A DNA stretch of 64,000 bases from Duganella sacchari (GTDB lineage: Bacteria > Pseudomonadota > Gammaproteobacteria > Burkholderiales > Burkholderiaceae_D). A model generated the notes under the pieces. It did not search any database. It saw only the letters and a program-made list of their open reading frames with translations, and was not told the origin of the DNA. Positions within the stretch are counted from its first letter, which is position 1, and every line of letters starts with the position of its first letter. Location of the stretch: NCBI RefSeq assembly GCF_900143065.1, contig NZ_FRCX01000001.1:310001-374000 (forward strand), given 5' to 3'. The position numbers were made by a program, and so were the translations under genes. Positions 16,086 through 28,649 of the stretch are shown here, piece by piece.

Positions 16086-16745
16086 TTACGCCTTGGCAGC
16101 GCGTTTGCGTTTTGCAGCAACGCCCAGTACGCCCAGGCCCAGCAGCAGCATGCCGTAGGTTTCCGGCTCAGGTACTGCCGAGGTGTAAGTGTAGGTGATG
16201 GTGCCGTAGCCGCCAGCCTTGGTGGCGAATTGCGCATCGATGCCATCGCCTTGAACCGACGACCAGCCTTTGGCCAGGATCTGGGTTGCGATGCTGCCGG
16301 TGCCGCTGAACAGCGCCAGGTCCGACACGTCGGAATAGACCGCGCTGTTGTGCGCCTGAACGGTTTTGCTGTTGGTGTAGGTATCGCCCGCTGCAACGTC
16401 GACGGTGGTCGAGAACACTGGCGCGTTGATCAGCACCAGGTTGGTGGCGTCAGGACGCTTCAGGGTCACGGTGGCGCCCAGGCTGAATGGCACGCTGGTG
16501 ACGTCGTCGTTGTAGTTGGTCAGGCTGACATTGCCGGTGATGTCCGAATACAGGTCAAACTTGACCGAAGTCAGGGTGCCCAGCGAGGTGTTGAACTTGG
16601 CGAAGTTCAGGAAATCGGTCCAGTTGGTATCCTTGCTCAGGATCACATTGCTGTTATTCGATACCGTCACGGTAGCTGCCGAGGCAGATGCGGCTGCAAA
16701 AAAAGTAGCAACCAGCAGCGCTTGCGAAAGTTGTTTCAGTTTCAT
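16086..16745 (-). CDS. PEP-CTERM choice-of-anchor E protein (paralogue)
   Basis: Predicted 219 residues from ATG 16745, preceded by GGGAAAG as ribosome site; a GTG 18 bases upstream is open but less likely. Same architecture as the following gene: signal peptide ending ASASAA, FAKFNTSLGTLTSVKFDLYSD, then VPEPETYGMLLLGLGVLG and the basic end AAKRKRAAKA. The two share domain order and motif spacing but differ widely in the loops, so the duplication is old. First gene of the pair; its promoter should lie in the AT-rich 217 bases upstream, where I see no clear boxes. Confidence 0.9.
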   Translation of the reverse strand: MKLKQLSQALLVATFFAAASASAATVTVSNNSNVILSKDTNWTDFLNFAKFNTSLGTLTSVKFDLYSDITGNVSLTNYNDDVTSVPFSLGATVTLKRPDATNLVLINAPVFSTTVDVAAGDTYTNSKTVQAHNSAVYSDVSDLALFSGTGSIATQILAKGWSSVQGDGIDAQFATKAGGYGTITYTYTSAVPEPETYGMLLLGLGVLGVAAKRKRAAKA

Positions 16746-16962
16746 GGATTTTTTCTTTCCCACTAGAAATTATATATTCTGTTTGCCAACTTACTTCTGC
16801 AAGTGCCGTCGGCATGTATTTAAGCTGTAATTCACTTACTTCCAAACTTAAAGCTATCTTAACACAAAATATCCAAGAGTCATTTCTTTTTTACATTTTT
16901 AAAGTCAAAAAAGTAATTATTATTTCCCAACATAAACTTTGTGTTGTTCAGGACAGACAGCG

Positions 16963-16989
16963 ATAAAAAAAGCGGCCCGCAGGCCGCTT
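16963..16989 (-). terminator. Terminator of the ndk-purA-hpt run
   Basis: Stem AAGCGGCC/GGCCGCTT (16970-16977 with 16982-16989), followed on the minus strand by TTTTTTATC. First clear intrinsic terminator after hflC when reading left. Confidence 0.9.
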
Positions 16990-17016
16990 GGGTGGACGTA
17001 AAACGCTAAGTAACCC

Positions 17017-17562
17017 TTACGCGCTTGCCTCACCTTTTTTGATCCAGGCCGCCAGCTGATGCGGGCGCAGCGCGTCGTAGTCCTCAAACGGCTGATGAAT
17101 CCATGGGTTGTGCGGCAGTTCTTCCATCTGGTAGTCCGGACGGAATGCCGAGCTGCCCTTGGTCCAGATCACTGCGGTCTTCACTTCGGTCACGCCGGTG
17201 AAGTTCTGCTTCAGGTGGTCTACCACCTTCATCAGGGTCACGCCGGAATCGGCCAGGTCGTCCAGCAGCAGGATCTTGCCCGACAGCGGACCTTTGGTCA
17301 TGGTCATGTATTTGGCGATGTCCAGGTCACCTTGCACGGTGCCCTTGTCTGCGCGGTACGAGCTGGTCGACAGGATCGCCAGCGGCACGTCGAAGATGCG
17401 CGAGAATACGTCGCCAGGACGCACGCCGCCGCGCGCCAGGCACAGCACCATGTCAAATTTCCAGCCCGACTCATGCACCTTGAGCGCCAGGCGCTCGATC
17501 AGGCGGTGGTATTCGTCCCAGGAGACCCAGAGGTGTTTTTCGTTCGATTGTGGGGTGTTCAT
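17017..17562 (-). CDS. Purine-type phosphoribosyltransferase
   Basis: Predicted 181 residues, type I PRTase fold. PRPP loop ILLLDDLADSGVTL (about 96-109), CLARGGVRPGDVFSRIF near residue 41 and SSYRADKGTVQGD as flexible loop. These features fit the xanthine/hypoxanthine/guanine salvage group that moves ribose-5-phosphate from PRPP onto a purine base. The exact base is not decided by the sequence. It follows purA by 17 bases, which supports a purine salvage role. Confidence 0.88.
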   Translation of the reverse strand: MNTPQSNEKHLWVSWDEYHRLIERLALKVHESGWKFDMVLCLARGGVRPGDVFSRIFDVPLAILSTSSYRADKGTVQGDLDIAKYMTMTKGPLSGKILLLDDLADSGVTLMKVVDHLKQNFTGVTEVKTAVIWTKGSSAFRPDYQMEELPHNPWIHQPFEDYDALRPHQLAAWIKKGEASA

Positions 17563-17579
17563 TGTTACTTGTTCCTAAA

Positions 17580-20055
<2,476 letters not shown>

Positions 20056-20157
20056 GGGTCTATTAATTAAGAAATGAACAATGCGGCGCGCAGGCCTTGG
20101 CCACATAAGCGAATGGCCGAACCTGATATTTTACGCGAAAATGCGCTTAACGAGGGG

Positions 20158-20196
20158 AAAAAGATGCGATCCAGCGAGCCACAGGCCCGCTGGATC
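20158..20196 (-). terminator. Terminator-like hairpin after hflC
   Basis: Stem GATCCAGCG/CGCTGGATC (20168-20176 with 20188-20196) with inner pairs, followed on the minus strand by GCATCTTTTTCC. The U tract starts four bases after the stem, so termination may be partial, leaving some readthrough into hisZ. Confidence 0.65.
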
Positions 20197-20206
20197 ATGT
20201 GCGGCG

Positions 20207-21121
20207 TTACTTCTTGGCCGGGGCCGGGGCGGCTGCACCGCCGGCGCCGGCGCCTTTGAAGTATTTGAAGAAGTCGGAGCTGGCGTCGAGCACCATCACG
20301 TCGCCGTGATTTTTGAAGGTGGCGCGATAGGCTTCCAGGCTGCGGTAGAACTTGTAGAACTCAGGATTGCGGCCAAAGGCTTCCGCGTAGATGGCCGACG
20401 CTTTCGCATCGCCTTCACCACGGATCTGCTCCGCATCGCGATAGGCTTCCGCCAAGATCACCGAGCGCTGGCGCTCAGCATCGGCACGGATCTTCTCCGA
20501 CTCCGCCGAACCGGTCGAACGCAGTTCGTTGGCGACGCGGGTACGTTCAGCCTTCATGCGCTCGTACACCGAGTTATTGATCTGCTCGACATATTCCACA
20601 CGCTTCAGGCGCACGTCGATGATCTCGACGCCGATCTGCGCGGCTTCCTGCACCACCTTGGCGCGGATGCCTTCCATCACCTTGCCGCGCTGGCCGGAGA
20701 TCACTTCGGCGACGGTGCGCTTGGTGATTTCTTCGTTCAGTGCTGCCTTGATGATTTGCGACATGCGGTCACGCGCGCGGCTTTCGTCGCCGCCAAAGGT
20801 GACGTAGTACAGCTTCGGCTGATTCTCGCCGCGGCCGATACGCCACTTGACGAAGCTGTCCACCAGAATGTTCATCTTCTCAGCGGTGATGAAACGTTCG
20901 GCGTCCGGCGACTCGATGGTCATGATGCGGTTATCCAGCAACAGCACATTCTGGAATGGCGGTGGCAGTTTGAAGTGCAGGCCCGGCTCGCGGATCACTT
21001 CCTTGATCTGGCCCAGCGCGAACACGATCGCATATTTGCGCTGGTCGACCACGAACACGGTCGACGACAGCAGCATCAAAGCGATGAAGGCCAGGACAAC
21101 GGTACTAGCTATGCGATTCAT
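20207..21121 (-). CDS. hflC: HflC, SPFH/band-7 membrane protein
   Basis: Predicted 304 residues. One N-terminal membrane segment (about 7-25), then the SPFH/band-7 domain (VFVVDQRKYAIVFALGQIKEV, IVDSFVKWRIG) and a long coiled coil (RMKAERTRVANELRSTGSAE to YAEAFGRN). With HflK it forms the large inner-membrane cage that surrounds and restrains the FtsH protease. Its ATG overlaps the hflK stop (TAATG). Confidence 0.96.
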   Translation of the reverse strand: MNRIASTVVLAFIALMLLSSTVFVVDQRKYAIVFALGQIKEVIREPGLHFKLPPPFQNVLLLDNRIMTIESPDAERFITAEKMNILVDSFVKWRIGRGENQPKLYYVTFGGDESRARDRMSQIIKAALNEEITKRTVAEVISGQRGKVMEGIRAKVVQEAAQIGVEIIDVRLKRVEYVEQINNSVYERMKAERTRVANELRSTGSAESEKIRADAERQRSVILAEAYRDAEQIRGEGDAKASAIYAEAFGRNPEFYKFYRSLEAYRATFKNHGDVMVLDASSDFFKYFKGAGAGGAAAPAPAKK

Positions 21122-22443
21122 TAACGGCTCTCCCGGTCACGTAAGCTGGCGTCGCGCGAACGCTGGTCACGCGTGCGATTCACTTCCACCGACGGCATCA
21201 GCTCCGACGGCAGCGTCGTGGTGGCTGCTGGCGTATTGGCATTCTGCGCCGCGATGCGTGCAGCGCTTGCCTGCGCATCGCCTGCCGCCGCCTGGGCGAT
21301 CAGCTTGTCCAGCGGCAGATACAGCAGGTTGCTGCCGCTCTTCGCATCCACCATCACTTTGGAGGAGCTGGAGAAGATCTGCTGCATGGTGTCCAGATAC
21401 ATGCGGTCACGCGTCACGGCCGGCGCCTTCTGGTACTCGACCAGCACCTGTTTGAAGCGCGAGGCATTACCGGTGGCGTTTTCCACCACCATCGAACGGT
21501 AGCCTTCCGCTTCCTGCATCAGGCGCGATGCGGTACCGCGCGCCTTTGGAATCACGTCGTTGGCATACGCCTGGCCTTCGTTCTTCTGGCGTTCGCGGTC
21601 CTGCCCTGCTTTCACCGCATCGTCAAAGGCGATCTGCACTTGCTCCGGCGGCTGCACGGCCTGCAGGGTCACGCTGGAGATCATCACGCCCGAAGCGTAG
21701 CGGTCCAGGATCTGCTGCATCAGCTGCTGGGTTTCAAACGCCACCTTGTCGCGGCCTTCATACAGCACGAAGTCCATCTTGTTCTTGCCGACGATTTCGC
21801 GGATCGAGGTCTCAGCCACCTGGCGTACGGTGTCCTCCTCGTCGCGGTTGTTCATCAGCCAGGCAACCGGATCTTTCAGTTTGAACTGCACGGCAAACTG
21901 GATGTCGATGATGTTCTCATCATCGGTCAGCATCAGCGATTCGCGCGTCTGCTTGTTCTTGATATTGCCACGGTAGCCAATTTCCACCATGCGCATCTGC
22001 GACACTTTCACCGTCTCGTCGCTCTGGAACGGATACGGCCAGCGCCAGTTGAAGCCGGAGCCGGTCGTGTGGCTGACTTTACCGAAGGTGTAGACCACGC
22101 CGGTCTGGCCTTCCTGCACGATGAACGAACCGCTGGCGAGCCAGATCAGCGCCACCACTGCGCCAATCGCACCAGCCGTGGCGCGCACGCCGCCAGCCAT
22201 GTCGGGACGATTGCCGCCGCCGTCACCACCGCCGTTGTTATCGCCATTGTTATTGCCAGGACGTTTTTGGCCGAACAGGTTGTTCAGCTTTTGATTGAAG
22301 TCGCGCCACAGCTGTTCCATATCGGGCGGACCTTCGCCGGGCTTCTTGCCTTCATTGGCCTGCGGCTTGTTGTCCTTCCCCCAGCGAGGGTCGTTCAGCG
22401 ACAGCTTCAGGCCAAGTCGTTTCATAAGTGAGGAGACACGCAT
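21121..22443 (-). CDS. hflK: HflK, SPFH/band-7 membrane protein
   Basis: Predicted 440 residues if the ATG overlapping the hflX stop is used; a second ATG 18 bases in (MKRLGLKLSLNDPRWG) is a fair alternative, as neither has a strong ribosome site. N-terminal cytoplasmic Gly/Asn-rich stretch (about 55-80, GNNNGDNNGGGDGGG), one membrane segment (about 90-110), band-7 domain (GVVYTFGKVSHT, QFAVQFKLKDPVAWL) and coiled coil. It is the partner of HflC in the FtsH-regulating complex. Confidence 0.95.
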   Translation of the reverse strand: MRVSSLMKRLGLKLSLNDPRWGKDNKPQANEGKKPGEGPPDMEQLWRDFNQKLNNLFGQKRPGNNNGDNNGGGDGGGNRPDMAGGVRATAGAIGAVVALIWLASGSFIVQEGQTGVVYTFGKVSHTTGSGFNWRWPYPFQSDETVKVSQMRMVEIGYRGNIKNKQTRESLMLTDDENIIDIQFAVQFKLKDPVAWLMNNRDEEDTVRQVAETSIREIVGKNKMDFVLYEGRDKVAFETQQLMQQILDRYASGVMISSVTLQAVQPPEQVQIAFDDAVKAGQDRERQKNEGQAYANDVIPKARGTASRLMQEAEGYRSMVVENATGNASRFKQVLVEYQKAPAVTRDRMYLDTMQQIFSSSSKVMVDAKSGSNLLYLPLDKLIAQAAAGDAQASAARIAAQNANTPAATTTLPSELMPSVEVNRTRDQRSRDASLRDRESR

Positions 22444-23630
22444 TAGTGTGATCCAACGTGAGTGTGGGTGGGACTGCTCTCTGGTTCTTCTGCTTCTTCG
22501 GCTTCTAATTCTTCCGGCGGGTCCTGGTCGAACACATACGGCTGCTGCAGGCGCGCGCCTGGCGCAGCCTTGGCCCATTCAGTGATGGCGCCGCGCAGCA
22601 GATCCAGTCCTTGTCCGGTGCGCGCACTGAGGAAGACCCTGGAAATCTTATCATATTCATCTCGCTCGACCGAAGGTTCCAGGCCGGCCGCGTCGATCTT
22701 GTTCCACACCAGAATCTGCGGAATGTGATCGGCGCCGATTTCGCGCAGCACCAGGTTGACCTGCTCGATCTGCTCCATCCGCACCGGCGACGCGGCGTCG
22801 ACAACGTGCAGCAGCAAATCAGCGTGGATGGTCTCTTCCAGCGTGGCGCGGAAGGCGGCCACCAGCTGGTGCGGCAGCTCGCGCACAAAGCCAACGGTGT
22901 CGGACAGCACCACGTGCCCTACTTCCTCGTTCATGTAGACACGGCGCGAAGTCGTGTCCAGCGTGGCGAACAGCTGGTCGGCAGCGTACACGCCGGCCTT
23001 GGTCACCGCGTTGAACAGGGTCGATTTGCCGGCATTGGTGTAACCCACCAGCGAGATCGAGAACGTCTGGGTGCGGTTGCGTGAACGGCGCTGGGTCTCA
23101 TGCTGCTTGCGCAGCTTGGCCAGGCGCGCGCGCAAGGCTTTGACACGCTCGCCGATGAGCCGGCGGTCAGTCTCCAGCTGCGTTTCACCGGGGCCGCGCA
23201 GACCGATACCGCCCTTCTGGCGCTCAAGGTGAGTCCAGCCGCGGATAAGCCGTGTGGCCAGATGCTGCAACTGCGCCAGCTCGACCTGCAGCTTGCCCTC
23301 GTGGCTCTTGGCACGCTGGGCGAAGATATCAAGGATTAAGCTGGTCCGGTCCAGCACCCGGATGTTGAGGCGCTTTTCCAGATTGCGTTGCTGCGCCGGC
23401 GACAGCGCGTGATTGAAGATGACGATTTCGACGCGGTCAGCCAGCACGGCCTGGCCGATTTCGTCGGCCTTGCCGCTGCCGACAAAATAAGCTGCATCCG
23501 GCGAGGAGCGCTTTGCCGTGATCGTCGTCACCGGATCTGCACCGGCTGAACGGGCCAGCAGCTGCAATTCCTCGATGCTGGCGGCAAAGTCGCCCTGGCC
23601 GAAATCGATACCGACTAGAGCTGCACGCAT
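22443..23630 (-). CDS. hflX: Ribosome-associated GTPase HflX
   Basis: Predicted 395 residues. N-terminal HflX domain (SPDAAYFVGSGKADEI, FNHALSPAQQRNLEKRL), linker helices with GGIGLRGPGETQLETDRR, then a G domain with G1 GYTNAGKSTLFN, G3 DTVGF and G4 NKID. The C-terminus is acidic and ends in a His-bearing tail (THTHVGSH). HflX splits stalled or heat-damaged 70S ribosomes. It lies between hfq and hflK as in many proteobacteria. Confidence 0.97.
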   Translation of the reverse strand: MRAALVGIDFGQGDFAASIEELQLLARSAGADPVTTITAKRSSPDAAYFVGSGKADEIGQAVLADRVEIVIFNHALSPAQQRNLEKRLNIRVLDRTSLILDIFAQRAKSHEGKLQVELAQLQHLATRLIRGWTHLERQKGGIGLRGPGETQLETDRRLIGERVKALRARLAKLRKQHETQRRSRNRTQTFSISLVGYTNAGKSTLFNAVTKAGVYAADQLFATLDTTSRRVYMNEEVGHVVLSDTVGFVRELPHQLVAAFRATLEETIHADLLLHVVDAASPVRMEQIEQVNLVLREIGADHIPQILVWNKIDAAGLEPSVERDEYDKISRVFLSARTGQGLDLLRGAITEWAKAAPGARLQQPYVFDQDPPEELEAEEAEEPESSPTHTHVGSH

Positions 23631-23672
23631 ACGACGGTCAGGCTAGATAAAAAGAAGCGATGCTGCAAATGC

Positions 23673-23909
23673 TTATTCCGCTTCGTTTTCAATATTGAGA
23701 TTGACGGCACGGGCCGGCACCACGGTGGAGATGGCGTGCTTGTAGACCATCTGGGTCACGGTGTTACGCAGCAGGACGACGTATTGGTCGAACGATTCGA
23801 TATGGCCTTGCAGCTTGATGCCGTTGACCAGATAGATCGAGACAGGAACGTGCTCTTTACGCAGTGCATTCAGGAATGGGTCTTGTAACAGTTGCCCTTT
23901 GTTGCTCAT
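23673..23909 (-). CDS. hfq: RNA chaperone Hfq
   Basis: Predicted 78 residues, the usual short betaproteobacterial form. Sm1 motif ([26 protein letters not shown] in parts) and Sm2 motif [10 protein letters not shown] are intact; the C-terminal tail is only about 12 residues. The hexamer binds sRNAs on the proximal face and A-rich mRNA on the distal face. About 190 bases separate it from der upstream. That gap holds an inverted repeat around 24070-24100 of the wrong polarity for a normal terminator, so a separate hfq promoter there is likely. Confidence 0.98.
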   Translation of the reverse strand: MSNKGQLLQDPFLNALRKEHVPVSIYLVNGIKLQGHIESFDQYVVLLRNTVTQMVYKHAISTVVPARAVNLNIENEAE

Positions 23910-24103
23910 AACAGCTCCATTTTATGTTGTTGTGTTGGAAGTGGAGGCGAAACGCTTGGTTTCAAGGTCGTGGCTCAGCGAAAAGTCATCAAAAAGTCAA
24001 ACTATTTTCGCTGAAACACCGCTCGCCACGTCAAAAGTGGTGCTTCTAAGCCACTGTACCCTGTTTTTGCATTTTTTGCAGGGTGTTCCTGCAAAAAAAC
24101 GCC

Positions 24104-25450
24104 TTATTTGTCCTGATTTTTCGCGAATGGGTTTTTACCGGTGCGCAGCTCGATGCGCAGCGGTGTGCCGACCAGGTTAAACGTCTCACGGAAGTGCTTT
24201 TCCAGATAGCGTTTGTATGGCTCGGCAATCGCATCCAGCGCATTACCGTGAATCACGATCACCGGCGGATTCATGCCGCCTTGGTGCGCGTAGCGCATCT
24301 TCGGACGGATCGAACCTTTACGCTTCGGCTCCTGCTTCTCCACTGCCTCGATCAGCGCGCGCGTCAGCTTCGGCGTCGACAGGTCGGCAAACGCTGCGGC
24401 GTAAGCCTGGTCCAGCGACTTCATCAGCGGACCAATGCCCTGCGCCTTCAGCGCCGAGATGAAGTGCATCTTGGCGAAGCCGAGGAAGTCCAGCTTGCGG
24501 TCGATATCAATTTTGATCTCGTCGCGCTGCCACGATTCCAGACCGTCCCACTTGTTGACGGCGATGACCAGCGCGCGGCCCGTCTCCAGCACGAAGCCGG
24601 CGATGTGGGCGTCCTGCTCGGAGATGTCCTGCTGGGCATCCAGCATCAGCACTACCACGTTGGCTTCCGAGATCGATTGCAGCGTTTTCACCACCGAGAA
24701 CTTCTCGATCGCTTCAAACACCTTGCCGCGGCGGCGGATACCGGCCGTGTCGATCAGCGTGTACTGCTTGCCATCGCGCTCGAACGGAATCTCGATCGAG
24801 TCGCGGGTGGTGCCCGGCATGTCGAACGCGATCACGCGCTCTTCGCCGACCAGGGTGTTGATCAGCGTCGACTTGCCGACGTTGGGACGGCCCACCAGTG
24901 CGATCTTGACGCCACGGTCGGTCTTCTCCAGCTCCTGCGGATCTTCCGGACGCTGCTCGAAAGCGGTGTCCAGCGCCAGTTCCACCAGATCGTGCACGCC
25001 GTCGCCGTGCGCCGACGAAATGACGGCCGGTTCGCCCATGCCCAGTTCATAGAAGTCCGCCACCACCGAGGTGTAGCGCATGCCTTCAGACTTGTTCACG
25101 ACCAGCAGCACCGGACGTCCGCTCTTGCGCAGGAAGTCAGTGATGGTCTTGTCGTGCGGCGTCAGGCCCTGGCGGCCGTCGACCAGGAAGACGACAACGT
25201 CGGCTTCGGCCACGGCCTGCTTGGTCTGCTTGGCCATCTGATGGAGGATGCCTTCCTTGGCCACCGGCTCAAAGCCGCCGGTGTCAATAACGAGGAAGGG
25301 ACGTTCGCCGACACGGCCCTCGCCATAGTGACGATCTCGCGTCAACCCAGGCAAGTCCGCCACCAGCGCATCGCGCGAGCGGGTCAGACGATTGAACAAG
25401 GTCGATTTCCCTACATTGGGTCGACCCACTAGTGCGATTACCGGCTTCAT
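24104..25450 (-). CDS. der: Double GTPase Der (EngA)
   Basis: Predicted 448 residues with two complete G domains in tandem: G1 [12 protein letters not shown] at 8-19 and [12 protein letters not shown] near 188. G3 DTGG and DTAG and G4 NKSE and NKWD are present, followed by a C-terminal KH-like domain (THIS includes [11 protein letters not shown]). Der acts in maturation of the 50S subunit. It starts 4 bases after the bamB stop. Confidence 0.98.
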   Translation of the reverse strand: MKPVIALVGRPNVGKSTLFNRLTRSRDALVADLPGLTRDRHYGEGRVGERPFLVIDTGGFEPVAKEGILHQMAKQTKQAVAEADVVVFLVDGRQGLTPHDKTITDFLRKSGRPVLLVVNKSEGMRYTSVVADFYELGMGEPAVISSAHGDGVHDLVELALDTAFEQRPEDPQELEKTDRGVKIALVGRPNVGKSTLINTLVGEERVIAFDMPGTTRDSIEIPFERDGKQYTLIDTAGIRRRGKVFEAIEKFSVVKTLQSISEANVVVLMLDAQQDISEQDAHIAGFVLETGRALVIAVNKWDGLESWQRDEIKIDIDRKLDFLGFAKMHFISALKAQGIGPLMKSLDQAYAAAFADLSTPKLTRALIEAVEKQEPKRKGSIRPKMRYAHQGGMNPPVIVIHGNALDAIAEPYKRYLEKHFRETFNLVGTPLRIELRTGKNPFAKNQDK

Positions 25451-25454
25451 TTTA

Positions 25455-26606
25455 TTACTCGACCGCGAGAGCGGTCACTGTCCCTGATTGGGTTTGGAAA
25501 ATCAAATTCGTGCCGGCGATGACAGGATCAGCGTTGATTGCGCTGCCGTCGGTCGCCACACGACCTATAAATGCGCCATCTTCCCGCGACAGGAAGTGGA
25601 TATAACCCTGGTAGTCGCCTACTGCCACCGCGCGGCCATACGACACAGGGGTCGACAGGTTGCGATACGACAGTTTGTCGTTCTTCCAGGCGTTGGCGCC
25701 GTTTTCACGGCTATAGGCGCCAACTTCGCCTTTGTCGTCAGAGACGAATACAAAACGCTGGTCCACCGCCACGCCCTTGTCGGACGACGTCGGTTTGCTC
25801 CAGTGCGGTGCGCCGGTGGCGGCGTCGAAGCAGGCGACACGGCCCTGATACGACACGGCACAGACGTCTTTTTCAAAAATCACTGGCGCGCCAGCGATGT
25901 CGGTCACGCGTTCCAGTTCCGTCGCGCCGCGTGGCTCACCGACCACCACTTCAAAACGCTGGATCCCGGTGGCCAGCGTCAGCGCCAGCAGCTTGCCGCC
26001 TGGCTGGGCGATGTAGACGTTAGGGCCGTTGATGACCATGCCGGGTGCGTTACGCAGCGTCAGTGCCGGCGTGGTGCGCGGCATGCTCCACTTCTTCGCG
26101 CCGGTCTTGGCGTCGTAGCCGTTAATCATGTTGTCGACGCTGCGCACCACCACCAGGCCGCCGCCCACCACCGGCGACGACAGCACTTCGCTGCTGGCCT
26201 GTGCTTTCCACAGCTGCTTGCCGCTGGCGTCATACGCCAGGATCTGGCCTTTGACGCCGCCGACCACGATTACCTCGCCGTCACTGCCCACGCCTGCGGT
26301 CAGGTCGGTGCCGGTCTTGACGCGCCACTGCTCCTTGCCGCTGGCCGCGTTCAGGCGCACCAGCGCGCCGTCGGCATCCGCCACGTACACGCTGTCGCCA
26401 GCCAGCGCCGGCGAGAACACTGCGGTGCCGGCCTTGCCGGTCGAATACTTCCACACCACCTTCGGCGACAGCGATGGATTTTTCAGCTCCACCAGTGGCG
26501 CCGGCTGGTTCTTGGTATCTTTGGACGAGAACAAGGAACAACCGGCCAACATCGCAAACACGCTTGCTGCAACTACTGTTTTGGTCATACGCATAAATTT
26601 ATTCAA
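25455..26606 (-). CDS. bamB: Outer-membrane assembly lipoprotein BamB
   Basis: Predicted 383 residues. Lipobox LAGC with lipidated Cys at 23 (counting from the first Met; a second Met at 5 is possible). The rest is an eight-bladed PQQ-like beta propeller, with repeats such as [22 protein letters not shown] and [20 protein letters not shown] in parts. BamB is the accessory propeller of the BAM complex that inserts outer-membrane beta barrels. It sits between yfgM and der, the classical order. Confidence 0.97.
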   Translation of the reverse strand: MNKFMRMTKTVVAASVFAMLAGCSLFSSKDTKNQPAPLVELKNPSLSPKVVWKYSTGKAGTAVFSPALAGDSVYVADADGALVRLNAASGKEQWRVKTGTDLTAGVGSDGEVIVVGGVKGQILAYDASGKQLWKAQASSEVLSSPVVGGGLVVVRSVDNMINGYDAKTGAKKWSMPRTTPALTLRNAPGMVINGPNVYIAQPGGKLLALTLATGIQRFEVVVGEPRGATELERVTDIAGAPVIFEKDVCAVSYQGRVACFDAATGAPHWSKPTSSDKGVAVDQRFVFVSDDKGEVGAYSRENGANAWKNDKLSYRNLSTPVSYGRAVAVGDYQGYIHFLSREDGAFIGRVATDGSAINADPVIAGTNLIFQTQSGTVTALAVE

Positions 26607-26640
26607 CCTTGATCGTGACTTGGCGTGGGAACGGACGCGC

Positions 26641-27273
26641 TTACGCAGCGCCGCCGACGGCTTCCAGTTTCATCTGGATCAGCTGGCGGCCAGGGTTCTT
26701 CTTGTCGGCAGCATCCAGGGCTGCCTTGTAGGCAGCGCGGGCTTCAACCAGCTTGTTTTGCGCAGCCAGGATGTCGCCCTTGCGGTCGGCCACGGCGCTT
26801 GCGAATTGTGCAGGCAGGTCGCCTTCCAGCGTTTTCAGCGCGTCAGGGTAGGCTTTTTCATCCAGCAGCACGCCAGCCAGGCGAATCTTGGCAATCGCCT
26901 TGAACTCAGCGGCGCCATTATCGGCCGCCCATTGCAGCTGGGCCTTGGCCGATTTCAGGTCGTTGGCATCGAACGCGCTTTTCGCTGCTACCAGTGCGGC
27001 CATCGGCGCGTAGGCGGTGCCGCCAAATTTGCTTTCCATGTCGCTGGCGGCGCGCAGCGCCTTGGCGTTGTCCTTGGCTTCCACAGCAGCTTGCAGTTCG
27101 CCGTACAGTGCCGAGGCCTGGGCAGACTGGTCGCGCTGGTGATACTTCCAGTAGGTATAGCCAGAGTACGAGGCCAGAGCGGCGATCAGCACCCAGGTCG
27201 CTGCATTGCCGTACTTGTCCCACCATGCTTTGAGGGACGCGAGTTGTTCTTGTTCTTCAAGATCGTATGCCAT
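26641..27273 (-). CDS. yfgM: YfgM-like TPR membrane protein
   Basis: Predicted 210 residues. Short cytoplasmic N-terminus (YDLEEQEQLASLKAWWDKYG), one membrane segment (about 25-42) and a periplasmic TPR-like domain of helical pairs (DANDLKSAKAQLQWAADNGA, KAYPDALKTLEG). The UPF0070/YfgM family binds the SecYEG translocon and hands proteins to periplasmic chaperones. Its place between hisS and bamB agrees. Confidence 0.93.
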   Translation of the reverse strand: MAYDLEEQEQLASLKAWWDKYGNAATWVLIAALASYSGYTYWKYHQRDQSAQASALYGELQAAVEAKDNAKALRAASDMESKFGGTAYAPMAALVAAKSAFDANDLKSAKAQLQWAADNGAAEFKAIAKIRLAGVLLDEKAYPDALKTLEGDLPAQFASAVADRKGDILAAQNKLVEARAAYKAALDAADKKNPGRQLIQMKLEAVGGAA

Positions 27274-27305
27274 GGTATTCGTCTGCCGTTGTTATGAGTT
27301 GATGA

Positions 27306-28649
27306 TTAATGGTTGCAGTGTTCGTCGTGCACGTGGTGGTGATGATCGCCGCTGTCGGTGATCTGGTCCACCACGAAGTCTACTACCTGGTCGAACGGCA
27401 CCGTGGTTTGCTGCTGCTCGCCTTCCGCAGCGCGCATCGACTTCACCGCAGCAGTATTGTTGGCCACTTCATCTTCGCCGATGATGATGGCATAGGCGGC
27501 GCCAGCGCCGTCGGCCTTCTTCATCTGCGACTTGAAGCTGCCTGCACCGGCCAGCGTGGCGCCGTGCATGATGACGTCCAGCCCGGCGTCGCGCAGGCGC
27601 TCGCCCAGCACGAAGGCTTGCAGCTGCGCCGCTTCGCCCTGGTGCACCAGGTAGACGTCGCACTGGTTAGGCGCTTCCGGCTCGCCCGCTTCTTTCATCA
27701 GCTCCAGCAGGCGCTCGATGCCCATGGCGAAACCGACAGCAGGCGTCGGCTTGCCGCCGAACGAGGCGATGAGCGGATCGTAACGGCCGCCGGCGCACAC
27801 GGTGCCCTGCGAACCCAGCGAGTCGGTCACCCATTCAAACACGGTGCGGTTGTAGTAATCCAGACCGCGCACCAGGCGGGTATTGATCACGTATTGGATG
27901 TTGTTGTGGTCGAGGATCTTGCGCACACCGTTGAAGTGGGCCAGCGACTCTTCGCCCAGGTAGTCCATCAGCTTCGGCGCGGCATTGACCACGTCCTGCA
28001 GCGCCGGGTTCTTGGTGTCCAGGATGCGCAGCGGGTTGCTGTGCAGGCGGCGCTTGGCTTCCGCATCCAGCAGGTCTTCGTGCTTTTCCAGATAGGCGAT
28101 CAGGTCAACGCGGTGACGCGCGCGCTCTTCGGCGTCGCCAATCGAGTTGATCTCCAGACGGATCTCCGGCAGGCCCAGATCGTCCCACAGGCGGCGGCAC
28201 ATGATGATCAGTTCCGCATCCACGTCCGGGCCGGTAAAGCCAACCGCTTCGCAGCCGAACTGGTAGAACTGGCGATAGCGGCCACGCTGTGGTTTCTCAT
28301 GGCGGAACATCGGGCCGGTGTACCACAGGCGCTTTGGACCTTCGTAGACCAGATTGTGTTCGATCACCGAGCGCACCGCGCCGGCCGTGCCCTCGGGGCG
28401 CAGCGTCAGCTGGTCGCCGTTCATCGAGTCTTCGAAAGAGTACATCTCTTTTTCCACGATGTCGGTCACAGCGCCGATGGCGCGCTTGAACAGCGCGGTA
28501 TCTTCCACAATCGGTGTGCGGATCTGCTGGAAGCCATAGCTCTGCACCACCGACTGCGCGGTATTTTCAAACAGCTGCCACAGATGCGAGTCGGTAGGCA
28601 GGATGTCGTTCATGCCTTTTACGGCGACGATTTTTTCGGTCTTAGACAT
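27306..28649 (-). CDS. hisS: Histidyl-tRNA synthetase with His-rich tail
   Basis: Predicted 447 residues. Class II core: [17 protein letters not shown], motif 2 region [19 protein letters not shown] and HisA motif [22 protein letters not shown], then the anticodon-binding domain. The C-terminus carries an extra tail, roughly the last 14 residues, ending [12 protein letters not shown], rich in His with one Cys and acidic residues. It could bind divalent metal; this is not part of the catalytic fold. The start overlaps the end of ispG by 8 bases. Confidence 0.97.
   Translation of the reverse strand: MSKTEKIVAVKGMNDILPTDSHLWQLFENTAQSVVQSYGFQQIRTPIVEDTALFKRAIGAVTDIVEKEMYSFEDSMNGDQLTLRPEGTAGAVRSVIEHNLVYEGPKRLWYTGPMFRHEKPQRGRYRQFYQFGCEAVGFTGPDVDAELIIMCRRLWDDLGLPEIRLEINSIGDAEERARHRVDLIAYLEKHEDLLDAEAKRRLHSNPLRILDTKNPALQDVVNAAPKLMDYLGEESLAHFNGVRKILDHNNIQYVINTRLVRGLDYYNRTVFEWVTDSLGSQGTVCAGGRYDPLIASFGGKPTPAVGFAMGIERLLELMKEAGEPEAPNQCDVYLVHQGEAAQLQAFVLGERLRDAGLDVIMHGATLAGAGSFKSQMKKADGAGAAYAIIIGEDEVANNTAAVKSMRAAEGEQQQTTVPFDQVVDFVVDQITDSGDHHHHVHDEHCNH

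Noticed and set aside
24070..24100. Inverted repeat TTTTTTGCAGG/CCTGCAAAAAA as terminator of der
   Set aside because: The T run comes before and the A run after the stem on both strands, the reverse of an intrinsic terminator.
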